A stretch of DNA of 55,267 nt, from assembly GCA_937918905.1 (NCBI GenBank), contig CAKZSH010000033.1:1-55267 (forward strand), in the 5' to 3' direction. Shown here one piece after another: positions 41,890-50,359 of this stretch (its first letter is position 1; the number at the start of each line of letters is the position of its first letter). A program made the position numbers and the translations under genes. The stretch comes from an uncultured Saprospiraceae bacterium (GTDB taxonomy: Bacteria; Bacteroidota; Bacteroidia; Chitinophagales; Saprospiraceae). The notes under the pieces were generated by a model. The model did no database searches and was not told where the DNA came from. It was given only the letters and a program-made list of their open reading frames with translations.

Positions 41890-42558
41890 TTACACCATCA
41901 CTCGCAATATCAAAACAACTCCAAAAATCACAAAAGCAAGTCCAGAAATTTTCCTCACTAACAATATATTTTCAGGTTTCAATTTCTTTCGTATCATCCT
42001 TGCTAGATAAACTTTCAAAGTATCCGAAGCAACAATCACAAAAAGAATCCCTCCAAAAAAAAGAAAAAATTCATCATCACTAAAATTACTTTCTGCCATT
42101 TTTGCGGTAGCAATAACTCCCCAAAAGAAAAAAGTAAATGGATTTGCTGTGTTGACAAAAAAGCCTTTTCCAAAAAGAGAAAGGTAAGATGATTTGAATT
42201 GATCGGGTTTTTCTAACAATACTTTATCGCTTGTGTTTTTATCTAAAAAATATTCCTCATCAGGCATAGTAGGAGGTTTGCTCAAAAGTGTTCCTACTCC
42301 AATTAGTATCAAAGCAATCCCTCCTACAATCCCAAGTATCAATTCAAATCCTTCCAAATTAATTATTGCGAGAATATAAGATAAGCCAAAATAAACCGCT
42401 ACAACAAACATCACATCACTTAAAAAAACCCCTAAAGCAACCATCATCCCTGCCCTAAAACCTTGTTCAATTCCTGCTTGCAACAATGCAAAAAGAATGG
42501 GCCCAGCTAACACCGTCAACATTAATCCCATCAATAAGCCTTCAAATAATGCGCTCAA
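41890..42558 (-). CDS. LysE family translocator
   Basis: A 222-residue membrane protein with six predicted segments and the family start GLLMGLMLTVLAGPILFALLQAGIEQGFRAGMMVALGVFLSDVMFV. A charged loop lies at about residues 100-130, and NTANPFTFFFWGV falls at the usual conserved Asn-Pro position. LysE proteins export amino acids or other small cationic solutes. The substrate is unknown. A long inverted repeat lies upstream (42633-42726). Confidence 0.85.
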   Translation of the reverse strand: MSALFEGLLMGLMLTVLAGPILFALLQAGIEQGFRAGMMVALGVFLSDVMFVVAVYFGLSYILAIINLEGFELILGIVGGIALILIGVGTLLSKPPTMPDEEYFLDKNTSDKVLLEKPDQFKSSYLSLFGKGFFVNTANPFTFFFWGVIATAKMAESNFSDDEFFLFFGGILFVIVASDTLKVYLARMIRKKLKPENILLVRKISGLAFVIFGVVLILRVMV

Positions 42559-42632
42559 ATAATTTGATTTTTCACTTCACCTTTTGAGTATCAGAAAAAG
42601 TGGTTTTAACAGAAGATCCTCATTTTGCTTCG

Positions 42633-42726
42633 TGGTTATTAAGTTAATGGTTATTGAGTTATTTTGAATACTGTGAAAAAAGTACAGTCATTCAAAATAA
42701 CTCAATAACCATTAACCTAATAACCA
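42633..42726. repeat. ~42-bp near-perfect inverted repeat
   Basis: 42633-42674 pairs with 42684-42726 with a single one-base insertion and one mismatch, around a 9-base loop. The arms contain repeated GGTTATT units (TGGTTATTAAGTTAATGG). It lies between the LysE and YjbQ genes. Confidence 0.8.
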
Positions 42727-42775
42727 TTCCATAAGACTACATAAATTCCTTTAGATAAAGATACAATATCTATTC

Positions 42776-43189
42776 CTAGCTATAAATTGTCGCAACTAAT
42801 TTTCGTCGCCCACCATGATTTCGAAATTCACATAAATAAATGCCTTGCCATGTTCCTAAATTTAATCTACCATTTGTAATTGGAATCGTAACCGAACTTC
42901 CCACCAAAGTCGATTTGATATGAGCTGGCATATCGTCTGACCCTTCCATCGTGTGTGTCAAATAGGGCTCATGTTCAGGCATAATTCTTTTGTTAAAAAC
43001 TTGTTCAAAATCAACTCTTACCGAAGGGTCAGCATTTTCATTTATCGTCAAACCTGCGGAAGTATGTTTGATAAATAAATGAAATAATCCCGTAGGAGGA
43101 AGTTCTTCAATTTGTTCTAAAACCATTCGAGTAATCAAATGAAACCCTCTTGAACAAGCTGGCAAAACCATTTCTACTTGCGAAATCAT
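42776..43189 (-). CDS. YjbQ family protein (UPF0047)
   Basis: A 137-residue protein with the full family pattern: GLFHLFIKHTSAGLTINENADPSVRVDFE, HTMEGSDDMPAHIKSTLVGSSVTIPITNGRLNLGTWQGIYLCEF and the end GGRRKLVATI. YjbQ proteins form trimers and show secondary thiamine-phosphate synthase activity; the physiological role is not settled. It is a single gene on the minus strand. Confidence 0.92.
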   Translation of the reverse strand: MISQVEMVLPACSRGFHLITRMVLEQIEELPPTGLFHLFIKHTSAGLTINENADPSVRVDFEQVFNKRIMPEHEPYLTHTMEGSDDMPAHIKSTLVGSSVTIPITNGRLNLGTWQGIYLCEFRNHGGRRKLVATIYS

Positions 43190-43293
43190 AATTTAATTTT
43201 TTACAAAAATAAATAAAAAACTCACCGACTCACACCAAAAAAAAATCTCTTCGCATCTCCAGAGTTATAAATTACTTCACAAAAAAATAAGTT

Positions 43294-43602
43294 ATGAAAA
43301 GTACGTTATATTTTTTTTCAATACTAATCATTTGTATCGGATGCGTTTTTACTTCCTGTCAAAGTAATATTAAAAATAATACCGCCAAAAAAGAAGATTC
43401 AGTTGTCATTCCAGATGATGCACTTGCGATAGAAAATTTTCATGTGGAACCACCTCGTACAGCAGAACCGCCGCCACCGCCACCAGTAATTGAAGAAGTT
43501 CCTGAAGAAGAGATAGTTGAAGAAATTGAAGTATCATATGATATGGAAGAGCCTGTTGAAGAAGAACCAGAGGCAATGGTAGCAGCACCAATTCAAAAAT
43601 AA
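43294..43602 (+). CDS. Small Pro/Glu-rich lipoprotein
   Basis: A 102-residue lipoprotein: signal peptide MKSTLYFFSILIICIGC, with a likely lipobox further on at VFTSC (Cys at residue 22). A disordered acidic tail follows with a polyproline run (AEPPPPPPVIEEVPEEEIVEEIE). I do not recognise the family. Immediately after the stop the DNA continues as a coherent protein-like stretch in another frame (43605-43733), which suggests a frameshift or a lost C terminus; see that entry. Confidence 0.6.
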   Translation: MKSTLYFFSILIICIGCVFTSCQSNIKNNTAKKEDSVVIPDDALAIENFHVEPPRTAEPPPPPPVIEEVPEEEIVEEIEVSYDMEEPVEEEPEAMVAAPIQK

Positions 43603-43604
43603 AA

Positions 43605-43733
43605 GTAAGATCAAAAAAACAACGCCAAACGCAAGAGTATTTGCTGCAAAACCTCAACGACCAGAACCCCAAGTTTTTAGAATTGGTACAAAAAGCAAAA
43701 GAAACGAATATTAAATTGACTGCTAAAAAATAA
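43605..43733 (+). pseudogene. Out-of-frame continuation of the small lipoprotein
   Basis: This stretch has no start codon. In the frame beginning at 43605 it translates to VRSKKQRQTQEYLLQNLNDQ followed by NPKFLELVQKAKETNIKLTAKK, ending at TAA (43731-43733). It reads like the helical, Lys-rich end of a real protein. A one-base change in the A-rich site CAAAAATAAAAG (about 43594-43605) would join it to the upstream lipoprotein frame. Confidence 0.35.
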
Positions 43734-43839
43734 TTGTGAATTTTGAATAATGAATTTTGAATAGGTCGAATAATTGTGACTCAAAAAATTTCGACTCTTT
43801 CATCCCGACCATCGGGACAAAATTATTCATTCATAATTT

Positions 43840-43919
43840 AAACCAGAGGGTGGTTCATTTTTATGTTGAATAATAGTCCAGTAAACGAATCGCATAAAAA
43901 CTGAACTGCCCTCTGTTTT
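43840..43919. repeat. Imperfect inverted repeat near the rhodanese gene
   Basis: The stretch 43840-43865 is largely complementary to 43893-43919 (about 22 of 26 positions), both containing CAGAGGG/CCCTCTG and TTTTTATG/CATAAAAA. Confidence 0.55.
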
Positions 43920-43927
43920 AAATAGAA

Positions 43928-43962
43928 AAGGCCTTGCAAAATCAAAAATTCTGCAAGGCCTT
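43928..43962. terminator. Hairpin terminator after the rhodanese gene
   Basis: AAGGCCTTGCA (43928-43938) pairs perfectly with TGCAAGGCCTT (43952-43962), 23 bases beyond the stop of the minus-strand rhodanese gene. Confidence 0.7.
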
Positions 43963-43984
43963 ATATTTTCATAAAAGAAATAAT

Positions 43985-44287
43985 TTACATGATCTCCTTT
44001 ACTTTTTTCCAAGAACCACCATTGTACGCTTCCACTCTATACAACTCCAATTGCTTTACAGCAGCACCACTTCTCATTCCAGAAGCACAAATAGTAATGA
44101 TTGGTTTTTTCATTTTTTTAATCTCCTCAATATTTTTACTGAGGTCAGGTAGTGGAATATTTTTAGCACCATCCACACTTCCCTTTGCAAATTCTGTAGG
44201 AGTTCTTACATCTACAATCACAGCTCCTCTATCTAAAATCGGTTTCAAATCAGTCCCCCCAAATAAGTTTCTCAAAAAGTTTAACAT
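43985..44287 (-). CDS. Rhodanese-like domain protein
   Basis: A 100-residue single-domain rhodanese. Signature stretches are GAVIVDVRTPTEFAKGSVDGAKNIPL and the active-site loop ICASGMRS with the catalytic Cys, ending YNGGSWKKVKEIM. Such proteins transfer sulfur from thiosulfate or persulfides. The next gene upstream is a lipoprotein on the same strand, 34 bases away. There is no hint of its sulfur partner. Confidence 0.88.
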   Translation of the reverse strand: MLNFLRNLFGGTDLKPILDRGAVIVDVRTPTEFAKGSVDGAKNIPLPDLSKNIEEIKKMKKPIITICASGMRSGAAVKQLELYRVEAYNGGSWKKVKEIM

Positions 44288-44321
44288 TATAGTTACAATA
44301 TTTATTTCCGCAATTGCGGTG

Positions 44322-45005
44322 TTAGAAATTAATTATAAATGAAGCTACTTTTAAACCAGCAGCTTTCGCTTTCTCATGATCCGTTGAAAAAACTTTATCT
44401 CCCAGTAAATCTGGAAAAACAGCCTCATCATTAGTTGGTGTCAAAAAGGCATCCAAACCTTTATTAATTTTTCCATTTTCCCAACTCGTTACCTTTCCTG
44501 CATAATCCCATTCGAAGCCTGCAAAGCTAAACCCTTTCCCGTTCATTTCCAATAGTTGTTCTAAAGTCGTGCCGACAGTAATCCCTTCGGCCGTTTTCCA
44601 GTTTGTTCCCTCATTTCGGATTTTGACACTTTTTATTTTTTTATACTCTTCTCCTTCTTGATATTGAATAATCAATTCGTCTTTGGCACCTTGAAAAACA
44701 ATAGTCCCCTTTGCCGTTTCTCCTTCTCCTAATCCAATATCTGATTTTTTGACATTTTCCTCTCCAAACATTTTCACTAAATCTTCATGTGAAAAATTAG
44801 CAGTAATCCTTCCTACTTGTTTGCCTGGCACACAAGTCCAATTATCCATTTTTCCAGTCTTAGGAGTAACGGTAGAAGTAGGTTTGGTAGAAGAATCCGT
44901 AATGGAATTACCAGAAGTCGTTGAGCTACTTGATGAAGTTCCCAATTCGCAACTCCACGTCGTAAAGACGATTAAAAGTAAGGCTAAAAATTTTGTGTAG
45001 TTCAT
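44322..45005 (-). CDS. Lipoprotein of unknown function
   Basis: A lipoprotein of about 227 residues. I start it at ATG 45005 (MNYTKFLALLLIVFTTWSCELG) because this gives a proper signal with lipobox TWSC; the open frame extends to an ATG at 45062. A Ser/Thr-rich linker is followed by a compact domain with CVPGKQVGRITANFSHEDLVKMFGEENVKKSDIGLGEGE, reminiscent of small beta-rich lipoproteins that monitor a bound ligand, but I cannot name the family. The rhodanese gene follows 34 bases later. Confidence 0.65.
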   Translation of the reverse strand: MNYTKFLALLLIVFTTWSCELGTSSSSSTTSGNSITDSSTKPTSTVTPKTGKMDNWTCVPGKQVGRITANFSHEDLVKMFGEENVKKSDIGLGEGETAKGTIVFQGAKDELIIQYQEGEEYKKIKSVKIRNEGTNWKTAEGITVGTTLEQLLEMNGKGFSFAGFEWDYAGKVTSWENGKINKGLDAFLTPTNDEAVFPDLLGDKVFSTDHEKAKAAGLKVASFIINF

Positions 45006-45081
45006 AGTTAACAGTATCTCGAATCTCCAGTTTTCGAGTATTTTATTAAAATAAATTTCCAAAGCTGGATCTTCGGCTGGG

Positions 45082-45089
45082 CAAAGGTA
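45082..45089 (-). promoter_or_regulatory. Possible -7 promoter box of the lipoprotein/rhodanese genes
   Basis: TACCTTTG on the minus strand matches TAnnTTTG and lies about 80 bases upstream of the chosen lipoprotein start (45005). No -33 TTTG is visible. Confidence 0.3.
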
Positions 45090-45236
45090 AAACGTCTAGC
45101 TGTTAAAAACTATTCTTTCCAAAAAACAATTTTTGTATAATCCACATCAATGATCTCTTCCTCCTTGTTTAATTTTTTTCTTTTGATAAAAAGATCATAT
45201 TTTCCTTTCAATAAAGACTTTTTCATTCATAAAATA

Positions 45237-46358
45237 TCAATTGATTTTTGCAGAGGTTAAGGCATATACTGCAAAAGATGCCAACCAATGCGATCCTTCA
45301 TAATGTTCCGAAACAATATTAGGAACGGTAACTCTTAAATGTTTTTCAGCTGCGTCAAACATCAACTTTCGTTTCTTTTTACTTTTTATATTTTGGGAAA
45401 TACCATACATGCACCACGCTCGACTCAAATTCAATCCATCCAAATGTACAATTTTTGGGTCAGAACGATCACTTACATCCGCAGGAGATTTTAAAGTTTT
45501 TAATTTCTTTTTGGGTAAAAACTTCTTAAACCATTTTTCAAATGCCTCTTTTCCCAAAACTCGTCGCATCAAATTCGCTTCTTCCAAACAACCTGATAAA
45601 AAATCTTCACCACTTGGTTCATATTCCGCAGGGCAATTACAATCTGAAAAATAATACACTCTCGCTCTTTTTTCGATTAAGTTTTTTAATTGTAAATGTT
45701 TTGTTGAGTTGGCATAGTCCCAAGCGAAAGATAATCCAAAAGCGGTGTTCGGATGCACACCTGTTCGTACAGGATAAGTTTGGATGGGTAAAAATTTCAT
45801 GTAGCGGTCAATAATTTCATCCGTTAATGGTTGTAAATTTTTCGACCATAGTTGACCATCTTCGTCTTCCCATGTGTGCAATTCTTCGGCTAATTTCATT
45901 AACCATGACCAGCCATACATGCGTTCCCAACTTTTACTTGCTGTTTCAAAATAAGCAACTTCAATCACGATATTTTCAGCAGTCAAATTTTCTCCTAACT
46001 TTCTTCGAATCTCTTTTGCTTCTGGTAAATTTGGAAAATCTTTTAACAATTTTACCAGCATCCAATGTCCATGTACCGAAGAGTGCCAATCATAACAACC
46101 GTAAAATGCAGGATGCAATTCCGAAGGTTCTTTCAAATGACTTTTATCTGGTAAGGTTTGATTCAATTTATTCGGATATTCTTTTTGCAAACAAGACAAG
46201 GCTAGTCCTGCAAAATGCGAAGCACCTTTAACGGTCATTTTTAATTGCCCATTTTTTATTGTTTCTAAAAAAGGATTGTCCATAGTTTGAGAAAAAATTG
46301 AGTCAGCATTCCAACAAATTAAAACACCAATGAGGAGATATTGAAAAATTTTATTCAT
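45237..46358 (-). CDS. DUF2891 family protein, exported
   Basis: A 373-residue protein with a signal peptide ending near SIFSQ. I choose the ATG at 46358 (MNKIFQYLLIGV), which gives a standard signal; ATG 46379 adds 7 basic residues. DUF2891 features are ASHFAGLALSCLQKEYPNKL, HPAFYGCYDWHSSVHGHWMLVKLL, YGWSWLMKLAEELHTW, HPNTAFGLSFAWDYA, and the end SEHYEGSHWLASFAVYALTSA. The conserved His/Trp residues suggest an (alpha/alpha)6-barrel enzyme acting on carbohydrates, but no activity is established. Confidence 0.85.
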   Translation of the reverse strand: MNKIFQYLLIGVLICWNADSIFSQTMDNPFLETIKNGQLKMTVKGASHFAGLALSCLQKEYPNKLNQTLPDKSHLKEPSELHPAFYGCYDWHSSVHGHWMLVKLLKDFPNLPEAKEIRRKLGENLTAENIVIEVAYFETASKSWERMYGWSWLMKLAEELHTWEDEDGQLWSKNLQPLTDEIIDRYMKFLPIQTYPVRTGVHPNTAFGLSFAWDYANSTKHLQLKNLIEKRARVYYFSDCNCPAEYEPSGEDFLSGCLEEANLMRRVLGKEAFEKWFKKFLPKKKLKTLKSPADVSDRSDPKIVHLDGLNLSRAWCMYGISQNIKSKKKRKLMFDAAEKHLRVTVPNIVSEHYEGSHWLASFAVYALTSAKIN

Positions 46359-46425
46359 GTTTGTTTTTCTTTTGAACAAAAATAGTTTTTTAAAATTTAG
46401 GGACTAAATTTTTGTTTGGTTTTTG

Positions 46426-46524
46426 CGTTATACGTAGCTGCGGGTTTTAACCCGCAGTAAAGAAAGAAAATCGAATAACTTATATTTTTTTACTGCGGGT
46501 TAAAACCCGCAGCTACGTATAACG
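46426..46524. repeat. 36-bp perfect inverted repeat with nested palindromes
   Basis: 46426-46461 is the exact reverse complement of 46489-46524. Each arm contains an internal palindrome CTGCGGGTT-TT-AACCCGCAG. It lies directly between the divergent DUF2891 and oxoprolinase genes, 32 bases before the latter's ATG. It looks like a pair of REP-like units or a small transposon remnant. Confidence 0.85.
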
Positions 46525-46555
46525 TAAATAAACGCGCCGAAAAAATAATAACATT

Positions 46556-49500
46556 ATGAAAAATAATTGGCAAATATGGATTGACACAGGCGGCACTTTT
46601 ACCGACTGTATTGCCATCGCCCCTTCGGGAAATAAAAAACGAGTCAAAGTCCTCAGCAGCAGTCGTCTCCGTGGAACCATCCTGAAAAAAATAGCTCCAA
46701 AACAATTTCTAATAAAAACCAATTGGGCTACGCAAAAAGATATTTTCAAAAACTATGAAATTGCATTGTTAGGAAAAACACATCGCTCAACAAAAGTCGC
46801 TACTATTGATTTTGAAAAAAACATCCTACACCTCAATCAAGATTTATCCATCACTTCCGAAATAGATTTTGAAATAACCGCTCACGAAGAAGCTCCAATA
46901 TTTGCAACCCGAATCGCAACCGAAACACCACTCCATAAAACTTTTCCAAAACTAGAAATGCGCCTAGGTTCAACCAAAGGAACCAACGCACTACTCGAAG
47001 ATAAAGGTGCAAAAGTTACATTCCTAGTCACCAAAGGATTTAAAGATTTAATAAAAATAGGAACACAGCAACGTCCACATCTTTTTCAACTCGACATTCC
47101 CGAACCCAAAGTTTTATATCAAAAAGTAATCGAAGTTGAAGAACGAATAAGTGCTCAAGGAAAAGTAGTTCAAGTTTTGAGTAAAAAAGAAATTGAACGA
47201 ATTGTTTTTTTATGCAAAAAAAACAAAAGTAATTCCGTCGCAATTGCATTGTTACATTCCTACCGAAATCCCAAACATGAAATCGCACTTCGCAAAGTTT
47301 TACAAAAAGAAGGAATTAATTTCATCTCTTGTTCGGAAGCGTTGTCGCCAGCCATTCATATTTTACCTCGAGCAAAAACAAGTTTAGTCAACGCTTATCT
47401 TGCCCCCATCATTCATCAATATTTAGAAAAAATAAAAACCAAATTGCCTGTTTCCGCTTCGCTAAAAATCATGACCAGCGCAGGCGGTTTAGTTGATGCT
47501 AATTTTTTTAATCCAAAAGATAGTTTGCTAAGTGGCCCAGCAGGAGGAGTCGTTGGTGCAGCAAAAATTGCCAACTCACTTGGCGTAAGAAAAATATTGA
47601 CTTTAGACATGGGCGGAACAAGTACGGACACCGCTCGTTTTGATGGAACATTCGATTATCAATATCTCACAAAAGTAGGCGATGTAGAATTGATGACACC
47701 TTCCTTAGCAATCGAAACAGTTGCAGCAGGTGGAGGTTCTATTTGTTATTTTGATGGGAATAAATTATGCGTAGGCCCTGAAAGTGCAGGTGCTTCGCCT
47801 GGTCCTGCTTGTTACGGTGCAGGCGGTCCATTGACGATTACTGATGTAAATTTATTGTTAGGAAAAATCGATACTTCTAGTTTTGGAATTCCTGTCAATA
47901 AAAAAAATGCAGAGGCTGTTTTGGTTATTTTGCAAAACGAAATTTTAAAAAAAACAAAAACGAAATATTCGAAGAAGGAATTGCTAGAAGGTTTTGAAAA
48001 AATCGCCAATGAGAAAATGGCGGAAGCCATTCGAAAAATATCGGTAAGCAAAGGCTTTGCGCCAAGCGATTATGCATTGTTAGTTTTTGGAGGTGCAGGT
48101 GGATTGCATGCTTGCAAAATTGCAGAATTATTGCACATCAAAAAAATCATCTTGCCCTACGATGGTGGATTGTTGAGTGCTTACGGAATGGGGCAAGCTC
48201 AAATTGAAAGACTTGTTCAAAAGCAGATTTTGAAAAAATTGAGTGCTTCCAGAACTTTGAGTTCTGGAAGCACTTTGCTATCTGAAATCCAAGATTTAAA
48301 AACCCAAGCCATTAAAAAAATAGAAACCGAAGGTTTCTCAAAAAGATTTATCGAAATAAAAAGCACTCTGATTTATTTAAGATTAGAAGGGCAGAGCAGC
48401 ACATTAGAAATTCCAATAAAAAAAATAACTTCCAATAAATCATTGCAACAAAAACTAAAAACAGATTTTATAAAAAAATATAAATCATTATTTGGACATT
48501 TTCCAAAAAATAAATCTATTGAAGTTGAAAGCATCAAAGTCATTGCTGCCAACAAAAGAAAATCAAAACCTACACCTAATCGAAAAAAGAAATCTTACGA
48601 ACCTGCACCACTTCAATTTTTACAAAAGAAATTACCAGTCTACGATTGGGATGAATTAAAAGAAGGAGCAACGATAAAAGGCAAGGCCATTTTACTCAAC
48701 AAAACTTCTACGGCGTTCATCGAATCAGGTTGGCAACTAAAAACTAAAACTGATAAAAATATCATTTTAGAATTTGTCCAAAAACAAAAAACGGAATCCA
48801 AAAATTTAAAAGAAGCGATTGAGATAGAATTATTTACAAATCGTTTTACCGCCATCGCTGAAGAGATGGGCGCGCAATTACAACGGACTGCATTTTCAGT
48901 TAACATCAAAGAGCGTTTGGATTTCTCGTGTGCGATTTTGGATGCGGATGCAGAGTTGTTGGTCAATGCGCCACACATCCCAGTTCACTTGGGAAGTTTA
49001 GGAATTTGCGCAAGATTGGTTTTGGAAAAAACACCTTTGGAAGAAGGCGATGTGGTTATCACGAATCATCCAAAATATGGCGGTTCGCATTTACCCGATG
49101 TTACTTTATTGAGTGGTGTTTTTTCTGCCTCTTCGGCAGACAGGGAAAAAAAGAAATTAGTGGGCTATGTTATCAACAGAGCACATCATGCGGAAATTGG
49201 AGGAAGTCGCCCAGGTTCGATGCCCCCCGATGCGACTTGTTTGGCAGAGGAAGGAGTAGTGCTCACGCCATTTTATTTAGTCAAAAAAGGAAAGGTGCAA
49301 TGGAAGACTTTGGAAGAAAAATTAACAACTGCAAAATTTCCAACAAGGTCTTTACATGAAAACATTGCAGATATCAACGCCGCTTTGGCTTCCTTAAAAA
49401 CGGGGGAGTTGGCTTTGCAAAAAATGGTAAAAACACATGGTTTAAAAAAAGTGCATCACTACATGCAAGCCTTAAAAGATACTTCCTTCGATGCGCTAAA

Positions 49501-50359
49501 ATCTGCGTTGAAAAATTTTAATAATAAAAAATTCAAAGCGATTGAACGACTTGATGATGGGCATCAAATTCATGCCAACATCAATTTCGGACGGCAGATT
49601 AAATTTGATTTTACGGGAACTTCGAAAGTACATCCATTTAATTTGAATGCAAATATATCGATTGTGTACAGCGCCGTAATTTATGCACTTCGTTTGCTTT
49701 GCGAAAAAGAAATTCCACTCAACGAAGGTTTGATGCGTAATGTGAAAATCATTTTACCTAACTCATTTTTACACCCTAATTTTAGTGATGACCCAATGGA
49801 ATGTCCTGCCGTTGTTGGAGGAAATACAGAGGTCAGTCAGCGCTTGGTAGATACTTTGTTAAAAGCATTGGGGCTTGCGGCATGTAGCCAAGGAACAATG
49901 AATAATTTTTTATTTGGAAATAAAAACTTTGGTTACTACGAAACGATTTGCGGAGGTGTGGGAGCAGGTGATGGATTCAATGGAAGGTCAGCAGTTCACC
50001 AACATATGACGAATACAAAAATTACTGACCCTGAAGAAATGGAGTTGCGCTACGCTGTTCGATTACATGATTTTTCGGTTAGAAAAAATTCAGGTGGCAA
50101 AGGAAAATGGAATGGTGGTAATGGTATTGTTAGAAAAATTGAATTTTTGGAAAATGTCGAAATGACTTTAATTAGTCAGCATCGGAATGTCGCGCCGTTT
50201 GGATTGAAAGGTGGTGACGCTGGACGAATCGGGCAGCAATTGATTATTAGAAAAAATGGGCGAAAGGAAAAACTAAAAGGTGTGGATAGTGCATCTATGA
50301 AAAAAGGTGATGTTATTATTATTAAAACACCTGGAGGTGGTGGGTTTGGGAAATCATAA
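46556..50359 (+). CDS. 5-oxoprolinase, fused HyuA-HyuB
   Basis: A 1267-residue ATP-dependent 5-oxoprolinase/hydantoinase. The HyuA half begins WIDTGGTFTDCIAI and includes RLGSTKGTNALLEDKGAKVTFLVTKGF and LDMGGTSTDTARFDG (ATP site). The HyuB half begins near residue 755 (EIELFTNRFTAIAEEMGAQLQRTAFSVNIKERLDFSCAIL) and includes RAHHAEIGGSRPGSMPPDA and GGGGFGKS. In many bacteria the halves are separate genes; the fusion resembles the eukaryotic enzyme. Two palindromic segments interrupt variable loops (about residues 563-573 and 859-865). The enzyme probably recycles 5-oxoproline to glutamate. Confidence 0.9.
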   Translation: MKNNWQIWIDTGGTFTDCIAIAPSGNKKRVKVLSSSRLRGTILKKIAPKQFLIKTNWATQKDIFKNYEIALLGKTHRSTKVATIDFEKNILHLNQDLSITSEIDFEITAHEEAPIFATRIATETPLHKTFPKLEMRLGSTKGTNALLEDKGAKVTFLVTKGFKDLIKIGTQQRPHLFQLDIPEPKVLYQKVIEVEERISAQGKVVQVLSKKEIERIVFLCKKNKSNSVAIALLHSYRNPKHEIALRKVLQKEGINFISCSEALSPAIHILPRAKTSLVNAYLAPIIHQYLEKIKTKLPVSASLKIMTSAGGLVDANFFNPKDSLLSGPAGGVVGAAKIANSLGVRKILTLDMGGTSTDTARFDGTFDYQYLTKVGDVELMTPSLAIETVAAGGGSICYFDGNKLCVGPESAGASPGPACYGAGGPLTITDVNLLLGKIDTSSFGIPVNKKNAEAVLVILQNEILKKTKTKYSKKELLEGFEKIANEKMAEAIRKISVSKGFAPSDYALLVFGGAGGLHACKIAELLHIKKIILPYDGGLLSAYGMGQAQIERLVQKQILKKLSASRTLSSGSTLLSEIQDLKTQAIKKIETEGFSKRFIEIKSTLIYLRLEGQSSTLEIPIKKITSNKSLQQKLKTDFIKKYKSLFGHFPKNKSIEVESIKVIAANKRKSKPTPNRKKKSYEPAPLQFLQKKLPVYDWDELKEGATIKGKAILLNKTSTAFIESGWQLKTKTDKNIILEFVQKQKTESKNLKEAIEIELFTNRFTAIAEEMGAQLQRTAFSVNIKERLDFSCAILDADAELLVNAPHIPVHLGSLGICARLVLEKTPLEEGDVVITNHPKYGGSHLPDVTLLSGVFSASSADREKKKLVGYVINRAHHAEIGGSRPGSMPPDATCLAEEGVVLTPFYLVKKGKVQWKTLEEKLTTAKFPTRSLHENIADINAALASLKTGELALQKMVKTHGLKKVHHYMQALKDTSFDALKSALKNFNNKKFKAIERLDDGHQIHANINFGRQIKFDFTGTSKVHPFNLNANISIVYSAVIYALRLLCEKEIPLNEGLMRNVKIILPNSFLHPNFSDDPMECPAVVGGNTEVSQRLVDTLLKALGLAACSQGTMNNFLFGNKNFGYYETICGGVGAGDGFNGRSAVHQHMTNTKITDPEEMELRYAVRLHDFSVRKNSGGKGKWNGGNGIVRKIEFLENVEMTLISQHRNVAPFGLKGGDAGRIGQQLIIRKNGRKEKLKGVDSASMKKGDVIIIKTPGGGGFGKS
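48242..48274. repeat. Perfect 14-bp hairpin inside the oxoprolinase gene
   Basis: AGTGCTTCCAGAAC (48242-48255) pairs with GTTCTGGAAGCACT (48261-48274). It encodes the low-complexity peptide SASRTLSSGSTL in a variable region of the protein, as expected for a palindromic element inserted in a loop. Confidence 0.65.
49129..49151. repeat. REP-like palindrome inside the oxoprolinase gene
   Basis: TCTGCC and CGGCAGA flank a TCTT loop and the segment continues CAGG. It resembles the intergenic copies near 5686 and 40161. It encodes SASSADR in the loop preceding the conserved RAHHAEIGG segment. Confidence 0.5.

Noticed and set aside
43406..43672. Minus-strand frame over the small lipoprotein
   Set aside because: It is opposite to the Pro/Glu repeats and shows Leu/Val runs that result from complementing GAA/CCA codons.
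46490..46749. Two minus-strand frames across the oxoprolinase start
   Set aside because: They overlap the 36-bp inverted repeat and the well-supported oxoprolinase frame on the other strand.
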